Below, piece by piece: positions 1-5,366 of a stretch of DNA of 5,367 nt. The notes under the pieces were generated by a model. It had not been told where the DNA came from. It ran no database searches and was given only the letters and a program-made list of their open reading frames with translations. The position numbers and the translations under genes are program-made. The DNA lies in assembly GCA_947259675.1 (NCBI GenBank), contig CAMYNE010000475.1:1-5367 (forward strand), in the 5' to 3' direction. The stretch comes from an uncultured Pirellulaceae bacterium. GTDB lineage: Bacteria > Planctomycetota > Planctomycetia > Pirellulales > Pirellulaceae. Position 1 is the stretch's first letter. Each line of letters starts with the position of its first letter.

Positions 1-2
1 AA

Positions 3-194
3 AACCCGTTCTTGTCTCCAACCAAAAATGAAAAACTAGAACAAAATATGGTGCTCACGGTCGAACCAGGTATTTATTTGCCGGGTTGGGGTGGTGTTCG
101 AATTGAGGATGACATTCTGGTGACTGCCGACGGCCACGAAGTTTTGAGCGACTTACCAAAACAGTTAGACGAGTGCGTCGTTTGTTTGGGGTGA
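3..194 (+). CDS. Xaa-Pro aminopeptidase/dipeptidase (M24 metallopeptidase), C-terminal part
   Basis: Partial gene; the start lies before the window and reading is open from base 3 to a TGA at 192-194. The visible 63 residues are the end of a 'pita-bread' M24 peptidase, a cytosolic two-metal enzyme that removes residues next to proline. Two of the five expected metal ligands are visible: the Glu of the TVEPGIY motif (codon 63-65) and the Glu of GVRIEDD (codon 105-107). The tail, with DGHEVLSDLPKQL, is typical of the PepP/PepQ-like branch. The upstream Asp-Asp-His ligands are outside the window, so aminopeptidase P cannot be told from prolidase. It lies 24 bases before accB on the same strand and is probably co-transcribed; a peptidase of this family near accB-accC is a familiar bacterial arrangement. 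The family call is secure; the exact substrate is not. Confidence 0.9.
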   Translation, partial: NPFLSPTKNEKLEQNMVLTVEPGIYLPGWGGVRIEDDILVTADGHEVLSDLPKQLDECVVCLG

Positions 195-209
195 CCCTGA
201 CGCCACTTC

Positions 210-213
210 GGAG
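210..213 (+). promoter_or_regulatory. Ribosome binding site of accB
   Basis: GGAG lies five bases before the ATG at 219. It is one of only two recognisable Shine-Dalgarno sequences in the window and supports 219 as the accB start. Confidence 0.55.
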
Positions 214-218
214 TATTA

Positions 219-716
219 ATGGTTAAAGAAAAATCACTTGACGATCAATCAGTATTTGACGTTGAAAAGATTCGTGAACTTATCGAGATGATGAAAGAAC
301 ACGAACTAAACGAAGTCGACTTGCGTCAATCCGACCGCCGAATTCGTTTGCGTCGAGGCAGCAATGAAGTTCCTTCGTTTGTTGGCTATCCTCAGCAGGC
401 GGCTGCTCCACCGCAAGTCGCTACGCCAGAGGTTGTTTCGGAAGTTAATCCGGCTGAATCAGCTGACGATGGCAACTTTGAACATATTCTTAGCCCCACC
501 GTGGGAACGTTTTACGCGAAGGCAAAACCGGACTCTCCGGATTTTGTAAAAGTCGGGGATACCGTTGAGCCAGAAACCATCGTTTGCCTCGTCGAAGCGA
601 TGAAGATGTTCAACGAGATCCCGGCTGGGATTTCGGGTAAAGTCGTGGCTTGCCTGGTAAAAAATGAAGAGCCTGTCGACGTTGACCGACCGCTATTCAA
701 AATAGCACCACATTAA
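219..716 (+). CDS. accB: Biotin carboxyl carrier protein of acetyl-CoA carboxylase (AccB)
   Basis: AccB carries the covalently bound biotin that shuttles CO2 between biotin carboxylase and the carboxyltransferase, making malonyl-CoA for fatty acid synthesis in the cytosol. At 165 residues it has the usual family length. Residues 1-50 form the N-terminal helical region (VEKIRELIEMMKEHELNEVDL). Residues 51-88 are a linker rich in Ala, Pro and Glu. Residues 89-165 are the biotinyl/lipoyl domain. It opens with SPTVGTFY (92-99), then a thumb-like insert (AKPDSPDF, 102-109), and carries the biotinylation motif EAMKM at 126-130, in which Lys129 is the predicted biotin attachment site. The ATG at 219 has a GGAG element at good spacing. 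The downstream neighbour is accC, after a 111-base gap that is longer than usual for this gene pair. Identification is secure. Confidence 0.97.
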   Translation: MVKEKSLDDQSVFDVEKIRELIEMMKEHELNEVDLRQSDRRIRLRRGSNEVPSFVGYPQQAAAPPQVATPEVVSEVNPAESADDGNFEHILSPTVGTFYAKAKPDSPDFVKVGDTVEPETIVCLVEAMKMFNEIPAGISGKVVACLVKNEEPVDVDRPLFKIAPH

Positions 717-720
717 TTGG

Positions 721-801
721 TCCTCGCCATCCAAGTCGTTGTTCGTTCCTTGCTGGCAATGACTTGCAGGCAATGACTTGCGAGCAATTCAAAGGCGAGG
801 A
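721..801 (+). other. Predicted RNA structure in the accB-accC gap
   Basis: TCCTCGCC at 721-728 is the exact reverse complement of GGCGAGGA at 794-801, giving an 8-bp outer stem. Inside it, CAAGTCGTTG at 732-741 can pair over 10 positions (one G-U) with CAATGACTTG, which occurs twice, at 757-766 and 771-780. Two mutually exclusive inner stems are therefore possible. The structure ends 26 bases before the accC ATG and has no U-run after it, so it does not look like an intrinsic terminator. An mRNA-processing, stability or translation-control role is possible but only inferred. No known riboswitch family was recognised. Confidence 0.4.
755..781 (+). repeat. 14-base tandem duplication, about two copies
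   Basis: GGCAATGACTTGCA at 755-768 is followed directly by GGCAATGACTTGC at 769-781, so 13 of 14 bases repeat without mismatch. It lies within the non-coding accB-accC gap. A short tandem duplication by replication slippage is the simplest origin; each copy can pair with 732-741. Confidence 0.8.
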
Positions 802-827
802 TTCTTCAGACACATTGACGGCATTCT

Positions 828-2168
828 ATGTACAACCGAATCTTAATCGCGAATCGCGGTGAAATCGCACTACGAATTATTCGCGCATGTAAAGAACTTG
901 GAATCGAAACGGTCGCCATTTTCAGTCAAGGCGATCGGGGTAGCTCGTATCTCGACTTGGCCGATGAAACCTACTGTGTCGGAGGCCCGCGCTCCGCAGA
1001 CAGCTATTTGCGGATTAATCAGATAATCAGTGCCGCTGAGGTGTCGAATTCCGAAGCCGTTCATCCGGGTTACGGTTTTCTCGCGGAAAACGCTCACTTC
1101 AATGAAGTCTGTCGGGATTCAAATATCGACTTTATTGGTCCCACACCGCAGGCGATGGAAAAACTCGGAGACAAGAACACCGCCCGAGCGATGGCAATTG
1201 CAGCTAAAGTACCGGTCGTTCCCGGTAGTGACGGCTTATTGGACAATGAATCAGATGCCCGCAAGGTCGCTGGTGAAATCGGTTACCCAGTCCTGATTAA
1301 GGCCACTGCCGGCGGCGGTGGCAAAGGCATGCGTGTTGCCAACGACGATTTATCGCTCAAATCGGCATACCAACAAGCAAAGACGGAGGCCGCAGCAGCC
1401 TTTGGAAACGATGGTGTCTACATTGAGAAGTTCATCGGAAATCCCCGGCATATCGAAGTCCAGATTTTGGCCGACATGCATGGCAACGTCGTTCATCTTT
1501 GGGAGCGCGATTGTTCGACACAACGGCGCCATCAAAAACTGATTGAAGAGAGTCCTGCCCCCGGTCTTCCACAAAAAACTCGCAAGGCAATCTGTGAAGC
1601 GGCAGTTCGCATGATCAAGAACGCCGAATATCACAATGCCGGAACTGTTGAATTCATCGTCGACAAAGACCATAACTTTTACTTCATCGAAGTCAACGCC
1701 CGGATTCAAGTCGAACATCCCGTTTCGGAAATGGTGACCGGTATCGACTTGATCCAGCAGCAGATTCGAATGGCTGCCGGTGAAAAGCTCGCTTTCAAAC
1801 AGAAAGACATTCCCTGCAACGGCGTCGCCATCGAATGTCGAATCAACGCCGAGGATCCGGAGCACAATTTCCGACCATGCCCCGGAAAAATTGAGCAAAT
1901 CCATGTTCCCGGTGGTTTGGGCGTACGCTGGGATTCACACGTGCATGCCGGATACGTTGTGCCGCCTCACTACGATTCAATGATCGGAAAATTGATAGTT
2001 CACCAGCCAACGCGTGAACAAGCCATCGCCACGATGATTCGCTGTTTACAAGAATTGCGCGTCGCCGGCATCAAAACCACGGCCGACTTTCACGTGAAAG
2101 TGCTTCAAAACCCTGATTTCATTGAAGCCAAAGTCTACACAACCTGGGTTGAAAAAGAGATGCTTTAG
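828..2168 (+). CDS. accC: Biotin carboxylase subunit of acetyl-CoA carboxylase (AccC)
   Basis: AccC uses ATP and bicarbonate to carboxylate the biotin on AccB. Its 446 residues match the family length, and the start MYNRILIANRGEIALRI is the canonical N-terminus. Domains in order: N-terminal biotin-carboxylase domain (about 1-112, with HPGYGFLAEN at 79-88), ATP-grasp domain (about 113-330) and C-terminal domain (about 331-446). The glycine-rich ATP loop AGGGGKGMR is at 161-169, and the catalytic segment ERDCSTQRRHQK at 226-237. Metal ligands are predicted at Glu275 and Glu288. The motif EVNARIQVEHP (288-298) supplies the Asn290, Arg292 and Glu296 used in catalysis, and Arg338 lies in ECRINAEDP. 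No key residue is missing. There is no clear Shine-Dalgarno before the ATG, so translation may depend on the structured leader or on coupling with accB. It is downstream of accB and probably shares its transcript. It could in principle serve another acyl-CoA carboxylase, but its length and its pairing with accB favour acetyl-CoA carboxylase. Confidence 0.97.
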   Translation: MYNRILIANRGEIALRIIRACKELGIETVAIFSQGDRGSSYLDLADETYCVGGPRSADSYLRINQIISAAEVSNSEAVHPGYGFLAENAHFNEVCRDSNIDFIGPTPQAMEKLGDKNTARAMAIAAKVPVVPGSDGLLDNESDARKVAGEIGYPVLIKATAGGGGKGMRVANDDLSLKSAYQQAKTEAAAAFGNDGVYIEKFIGNPRHIEVQILADMHGNVVHLWERDCSTQRRHQKLIEESPAPGLPQKTRKAICEAAVRMIKNAEYHNAGTVEFIVDKDHNFYFIEVNARIQVEHPVSEMVTGIDLIQQQIRMAAGEKLAFKQKDIPCNGVAIECRINAEDPEHNFRPCPGKIEQIHVPGGLGVRWDSHVHAGYVVPPHYDSMIGKLIVHQPTREQAIATMIRCLQELRVAGIKTTADFHVKVLQNPDFIEAKVYTTWVEKEML

Positions 2169-2239
2169 AGAAAGCAAGCGTCCGGATTACAACAATGGGG
2201 TGACTTCGGATTTCATGGTCGACATTCGGTGTTCAAGTA

Positions 2240-2261
2240 GGTCCGACGCAAATTTCGGACT
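2240..2261 (+). terminator. Possible stem-loop after accC
   Basis: GTCCGA (2241-2246) and TCGGAC (2255-2260) form a perfect 6-bp stem around an 8-base loop, and a G-U pair at 2240/2261 can extend it. It lies 71 bases after accC in the 129-base gap between two converging genes, where a terminator is expected. Neither strand shows a proper T-run after the stem, so intrinsic termination is uncertain. Nothing else was recognised in 2169-2297. Confidence 0.3.
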
Positions 2262-2297
2262 CCGAGGGAATTTCTAAGGTTGAAGTTGGTTGCATCA

Positions 2298-2900
2298 TCA
2301 AGCGCGATCAGACTCGTTTGCACTCTTTCGTAACGGGCTCAACTCCCAAAGCAATGGTAACAACAAAGTCGCAATCAGCGTCTTGATTACCATCCCCGGA
2401 AGAAACGGAACAAGACCGGCCATGATGGCCTCGTCAAATCCAATCAAGACGGCAAGCCAAGCGACGCCGATCACAAAGATCACCGCGTGACCTGCAAAGA
2501 ACGTGACTAAGGCACCTCGAAACGATCGGTCCCATCCGCGTTCGCACAAAAAACCGACCACAGCCACCGCAGGAATGAACGACAACAGGAATCCGCCGGT
2601 CGGCCCAACCAAAGCTGTCAAGCCAATTCCTCCTGCAAATACAGGCGCTCCCGCTGTACCTAATCCCAGGTAGGCAAGAACGCTCCCAACTCCTCGTGAC
2701 ACACCAAGTCCAGCCCCGAGCAACAGAATGCCAAGACTTTGGCCCGTTACAGGTACTGGAAACATCGGAACCTTAATCTGTGCAAGCAAAGCCAGCAGAA
2801 TTGTTCCTCCGGTAATCAACGCGACGTCCGTCGTTAGTGCTAATAGCGGACTTCGTTCTCGAATAGTCCTTGTCAGTTCGATGGCGTAGGCAGTATGCAT
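2298..2900 (-). CDS. bioY: Biotin transporter BioY (ECF S component)
   Basis: BioY is the biotin-binding integral membrane subunit of an energy-coupling-factor (ECF) transporter. From the preferred ATG at 2900 the protein has 200 residues, a normal length for the family. About six hydrophobic segments are visible, near residues 26-43, 54-66, 70-85, 104-118, 133-155 and 163-184. The family signature is clear: PVPVTGQSLGILLLG (48-62), then GAPVFAGG (84-91) and GPTGGFLLSF (99-108). An in-frame TTG at 2930 would add ten residues, but they are polar, lack homology to typical BioY starts and have no ribosome site, so the ATG is preferred; it too lacks a Shine-Dalgarno. The ATPase (EcfA) and EcfT partners are absent from the window, so it either borrows a shared ECF module elsewhere or acts alone, as proposed for some BioY proteins. 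It converges on accC, so the two are not co-transcribed. No BirA or BioR operator was recognised upstream. Confidence 0.95.
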   Translation of the reverse strand: MHTAYAIELTRTIRERSPLLALTTDVALITGGTILLALLAQIKVPMFPVPVTGQSLGILLLGAGLGVSRGVGSVLAYLGLGTAGAPVFAGGIGLTALVGPTGGFLLSFIPAVAVVGFLCERGWDRSFRGALVTFFAGHAVIFVIGVAWLAVLIGFDEAIMAGLVPFLPGMVIKTLIATLLLPLLWELSPLRKSANESDRA

Positions 2901-3183
2901 TTTGTTGTTCGGTTTGTAGAAAAAGTTCAAAGTCGATTCTGAAATACGATTTTATCAGCATGCAACGATTTTTCATTGTGCTGCCTAATCATAATTGCAA
3001 ACTTATTTTGCCGCTACGGACAAACTCCACGCCGCAAAAATCAGCTTAAGGGAACACCTTAACACAATGGGAGTTGGTTCTCACCAGATGCCTCCATTCG
3101 GGGGAAATCCTCGTAGTTTTAAATACGGCGTTTGAATAGAATTCTGACCGATGAGCGGTATTTGACACGACAAAGCCGCTTTT
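2901..3183. other. Intergenic region between divergent bioY and the phosphofructokinase
   Basis: This roughly 280-base stretch should hold the promoters of both bioY (leftward) and the phosphofructokinase gene (rightward). No convincing gene or RNA was found. Weak candidates on the + strand are a TAGAAT -10-like hexamer at 3137-3142 without a good -35, and a perfect -35-like TTGACA at 3162-3167 with TTGAAT 16 bases further on at 3184-3189. Leftward, TTGCAA at 3000-2995 resembles a -35 element but has only a poor -10 at 17 bases. A short minus-strand reading frame crossing this region is judged a shadow, because it runs into the conserved start of the kinase and shows no recognisable domain. 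Confidence 0.45.
3046..3062. repeat. Short perfect inverted repeat upstream of bioY
   Basis: TTAAGG at 3046-3051 and CCTTAA at 3057-3062 are exact reverse complements separated by five bases. The site lies about 146 bases before the bioY start and over 120 before the kinase. It could be an operator or chance; the arms do not match the BirA operator known from other bacteria. Confidence 0.3.
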
Positions 3184-3237
3184 TTGAATGCGACCAAGGT
3201 AATCGAATCCAAATTTAACGTCCAAATCATCAATTCC
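3184..3237 (+). pseudogene. Candidate displaced N-terminal codons of the phosphofructokinase
   Basis: This stretch is open in the frame one base off from the kinase and reads LNATKVIESKFNVQIINS from a TTG at 3184. One extra base near 3237 (for example CCC instead of CC) would join it directly to RRVAILFAGG of the kinase, giving a natural-looking leader. An ATG at 3188 would give a start MATKVIESKF if a further base were present at about 3190. The codons look like coding sequence, but the link is inference; comparison with related kinases would settle it. No Shine-Dalgarno is visible before either start. Confidence 0.4.
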
Positions 3238-4499
3238 GGCGAGTCGCAATCCTGTTTGCTGGAGGTCCGGCACCTGCTGCCAACGCGGTGATTTCTGCGG
3301 CGGCGGCATCGTTCCTGCGGGCTGGCGTGGAGGTCATCGGGATTAAGCATGGATACTCGGCGCTCGCGGAATTTGATTCTTCGAAACCGCTGATTGAAGG
3401 CACCGACTTCATTCAGTTGACGCACAAAGTACTCGCTCGATCCCGCAACACTCAAGGCATCATCATTGGCACTTCCCGCGCAAATCCCGGAAAACACATA
3501 AAGAGTCCCGCAGATTTACAAGATAGTAAAAACACCGCTCCGTTGCGACGAGTTTATGAAGGGCTGCGTTCAATTGAAGTCGACGCGTTAATTTCGATTG
3601 GTGGCGATGACACCCTCAAAACGGCGAACAAATTCAAGCTGTTCCAGGAACAGTTGGCCGAAGGCGAAAACATCCTACCGATCGTGCATTTGCCCAAGAC
3701 GATTGACAACGACTATCACGGAATCGATTTTACGTTCGGCTTTTTCACCGCCGTCGAATTCATCGCTTCGGAAATTCGCAACCTGATTTACGATGCGGAA
3801 GTGACTAAGGCGTATTTTATTGCTGAAACCATGGGCCGCAGTGCAGGCTGGTTGTCGTATGGGGCCGCGATCGCAGGCGAAGCCAGCCTCGTGATCAGTG
3901 TCGAAGACATAATGGCGGATTACCTCGTCAGCGAATCGCACACGGACGAAAATGAAAAACTAGTCACCCGCCAGACGATGGATATGGAACGCGTGGTCAA
4001 CCGTATCGTCAAGACCATGCTCGCTAGAGAAGCCGAAGGCAAGGAATTTGGAGTCATCGTCTTGGCCGAAGGACTCGCCGAATTCTTGCCCTATGATTAC
4101 GTCAAAGGGGTAACTCGCGATGATCACGGTCATCTCTCCATTTCAGAAGTGAACCTTTACGAGATATTTGCAGACGCCGTCGCGATGGCATTCAAGTCGG
4201 AAACCGGCCGAGAGCGCAAAGTCAAGGGTTTGCAGCTTGGTTATGAATCGCGATGTGCCAAGCCCCACGCCTTTGATGTGATGCTGGGCAGCCAGCTTGG
4301 CGTTGGTGCCTTTCGCGCTTTGGCCGAAAAGAATCTCAATGGTGTGATGGTCAGCGTTTCGGGCCAACTCGAACTTCACTACGAGCCGTTTGAGAATCTC
4401 GTTGACCCGGATACGCTCGTCACTGTCGTCCGCTACATCGAGCCCACCAGCGACTTCCATCGACTCGCACGTTTCCTCGAAACACATGTCAACGACTAA
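3219..4499 (+). CDS. Pyrophosphate-dependent 6-phosphofructokinase, 5' end irregular
   Basis: This glycolytic enzyme phosphorylates fructose 6-phosphate; the residues point to pyrophosphate rather than ATP as donor (EC 2.7.1.90, reversible). The first possible in-frame start is the GTG at 3288, giving 403 residues. That would cut off the conserved loop RVAILFAGGPAPAAN, which is encoded in frame at 3240-3284, so the true protein begins further upstream. The frame is open only back to a TAA at 3216-3218, and no ATG, GTG or TTG lies between. The coordinates given cover the whole open frame. Counting from 3288: GGDDTLK (105-111) has Asp where ATP-type enzymes have Gly, PKTIDND (136-142) has Lys where they have Gly, and the second Asp of TIDND is the catalytic base. 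MGRSAGW (182-188), AEGLAEF (260-266) and LGYESRCAKPHAFD (317-330) are further substrate-binding motifs. The C-terminus is complete. The gene appears monocistronic and converges on the minus-strand operon to its right, with 32 bases between. Family call secure; donor inferred; start unresolved. Confidence 0.9.
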   Translation, partial: RPNHQFRRVAILFAGGPAPAANAVISAAAASFLRAGVEVIGIKHGYSALAEFDSSKPLIEGTDFIQLTHKVLARSRNTQGIIIGTSRANPGKHIKSPADLQDSKNTAPLRRVYEGLRSIEVDALISIGGDDTLKTANKFKLFQEQLAEGENILPIVHLPKTIDNDYHGIDFTFGFFTAVEFIASEIRNLIYDAEVTKAYFIAETMGRSAGWLSYGAAIAGEASLVISVEDIMADYLVSESHTDENEKLVTRQTMDMERVVNRIVKTMLAREAEGKEFGVIVLAEGLAEFLPYDYVKGVTRDDHGHLSISEVNLYEIFADAVAMAFKSETGRERKVKGLQLGYESRCAKPHAFDVMLGSQLGVGAFRALAEKNLNGVMVSVSGQLELHYEPFENLVDPDTLVTVVRYIEPTSDFHRLARFLETHVND

Positions 4500-4531
4500 A
4501 GTGACGAATCGTGCGTTTTGCCTGCCCCGGT

Positions 4532-4732
4532 TTAAAACAGCGTGTAGATGAAAGGAGCGGCACCGGTGGATGCAAGCGCAACCAGGATGCCCAGCAGACC
4601 AAATACTAACAGAATGGGTACAAGCCACCATTTTTTGTTTTGCATGATAAACAGCCCAAACTCTCGAACCAAAGAAAGTTGTTTGCCTTCTCCGTGTTTT
4701 TCAAATTCGGTCTTTTTTGGGTCATCAGACAT
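4532..4732 (-). CDS. Small DUF5989-type membrane protein (SxtK-like)
   Basis: This 66-residue protein has an acidic and basic N-terminus (MSDDPKKTEFEKHGEGK), the segment SLVREFGLFIMQNKKWWLVP (20-39), one strongly hydrophobic helix at about 37-56, and the ending APFIYTLF. The pattern REF...KKWWL.P...APFIYTLF is that of the DUF5989 family as recalled, and no biochemical function is known for it. It is probably a single-pass inner-membrane protein. It has the best ribosome site of the minus-strand genes: AAGGA at 4744-4740, seven bases before the ATG at 4732. It follows the SxtJ-family gene by 18 bases and is the last gene of the operon seen here. Its size and position match the small SxtK of saxitoxin clusters, an assignment made from context. 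A helper role for the carbamoyltransferase or its membrane assembly is a guess. Confidence 0.85.
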   Translation of the reverse strand: MSDDPKKTEFEKHGEGKQLSLVREFGLFIMQNKKWWLVPILLVFGLLGILVALASTGAAPFIYTLF

Positions 4733-4739
4733 TTCTCGA

Positions 4740-4744
4740 TCCTT
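4740..4744 (-). promoter_or_regulatory. Ribosome binding site of the DUF5989-type gene
   Basis: On the minus strand AAGGA lies seven bases before the ATG at 4732, in the 18-base gap after the SxtJ-family gene. It supports both that start and separate translation of this very small gene. Confidence 0.5.
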
Positions 4745-4750
4745 ACGTTA

Positions 4751-5158
4751 TTACGACTGGCGAAAATAGCTTGATACATCGGTAACTTCTTCGATGGGTT
4801 GCCAGTACGTGTTTTGGGTTTTGTCAATCTCTCGTAACAGCGGGTCTTTTCGGCGAACACGGAAGAATAATCCTAACGGAACGAACAACAGATAATAGAT
4901 TATCGCGATAGATATCTCGCCCACAACAATCCCGATTGGTGCTGCAACAAGCATAATTACAACGAATACTGGGGATATTGATCGTGGTGCGACGAAACCG
5001 AGTACGGCGAGCGTCAAACCAATTGCTGCCAGAACCAAAATAGTTGTCGTGCCGGCGCTCCAAATCCAGCCGATCAACGGAAGGGCAACAAGTGCGATGA
5101 CTCCGAATTGGCTCAACTGGCGACTTGTCGGATTCAAGTTTATATCAAGTAAGGGCAT
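4751..5158 (-). CDS. SxtJ-family membrane protein
   Basis: The protein has 135 residues from the ATG at 5158. It opens with MPLLDINLNPTSRQLSQFG, a soluble leader typical of the SxtJ family. About four membrane helices follow, near 17-34, 38-55, 62-79 and 82-99. A soluble tail carries RRKDPLLREID (102-112), TYW (117-119) and the ending YFRQS. The name comes from the saxitoxin gene cluster, but the family is widespread beside carbamoyltransferases and has no established function. The reading frame extends back to a GTG at 5209. That start is rejected because it would overlap the carbamoyltransferase gene by 47 bases and add an untypical leader; the ATG begins four bases after that gene's stop, which suggests translational coupling. 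No clear Shine-Dalgarno is present. It probably acts in the inner membrane with the neighbouring gene products (inference). Confidence 0.88.
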   Translation of the reverse strand: MPLLDINLNPTSRQLSQFGVIALVALPLIGWIWSAGTTTILVLAAIGLTLAVLGFVAPRSISPVFVVIMLVAAPIGIVVGEISIAIIYYLLFVPLGLFFRVRRKDPLLREIDKTQNTYWQPIEEVTDVSSYFRQS

Positions 5159-5162
5159 TCGA

Positions 5163-5366
5163 TTAATCAAGTTCAAATTGGGAAAGATGTTGTTCTCGGT
5201 CTGCTTCACTCATGCGGTTTGGCTGGTCCGCTTTCAAGAGAACGTAACGTCCAAGAACTAGCACATCCATGTCCGTCATCATAAAACAGCGGTACGCATC
5301 GAGCGGTGTGCAGACGATTGGTTCACTGCGAACATTAAAGCTGGTGTTGATCAATACAGGACATCC
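5163..5366 (-). CDS. Carbamoyltransferase (NodU/CmcH type), C-terminal part
   Basis: Partial gene; the start lies beyond the right edge, and 67 residues to the TAA at 5165-5163 are visible. The segment GCPVLINTSFNVRSEPIV followed by CTPLDAYRCFM, then MDVLVLGRYVLLK, is the hallmark of the C-terminal domain of O-carbamoyltransferases. These transfer a carbamoyl group from carbamoyl phosphate, through a carbamoyl-adenylate, to a hydroxyl on a sugar, antibiotic or toxin. Most relatives as recalled have Gly in NVRGEPIV where this one has Ser. The N-terminal Kae1-like catalytic domain is off the window, so the acceptor cannot be inferred from sequence. It is the first visible gene of the minus-strand operon and ends four bases before the SxtJ-family start. 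By context a surface polysaccharide or small-molecule acceptor is plausible. Confidence 0.93.
   Translation of the reverse strand, partial: GCPVLINTSFNVRSEPIVCTPLDAYRCFMMTDMDVLVLGRYVLLKADQPNRMSEADREQHLSQFELD

Noticed and set aside
1350..1904. Long minus-strand reading frame of 184 codons inside accC
   Set aside because: It lies wholly within the strongly conserved accC coding sequence and its product resembles nothing known; it is an antisense shadow.
2901..2930. TTG-started N-terminal extension of BioY
   Set aside because: The ten extra residues are polar and untypical of BioY, the start codon is weak and no ribosome site precedes it.
3180..3217. Programmed frameshifting at TTTTTTG (3180-3186) or AAATTTA (3211-3217) as an explanation for the kinase start
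   Set aside because: The first would slip into a frame that stops at 3216-3218. The second sits in the wrong phase to move the leader frame into the kinase frame. Neither joins the two frames productively.
3046..3309. Minus-strand reading frame of 87 codons between bioY and the kinase
   Set aside because: It overlaps the conserved start of the kinase, has no recognisable domain and no ribosome site, and its sequence is explained by the opposite strand.
4500..4531. Terminator between the kinase and the minus-strand operon
   Set aside because: The 32-base gap shows no stem with a T-run on either strand.
4143..4631. Minus-strand frame of 162 codons over the kinase 3' end
   Set aside because: It overlaps both the conserved kinase C-terminus and the DUF5989-type gene, and shows no family features.
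5159..5209. GTG-started extension of the SxtJ-family protein
   Set aside because: It would overlap the carbamoyltransferase coding end by 47 bases, while an ATG four bases after that stop gives a typical SxtJ start.
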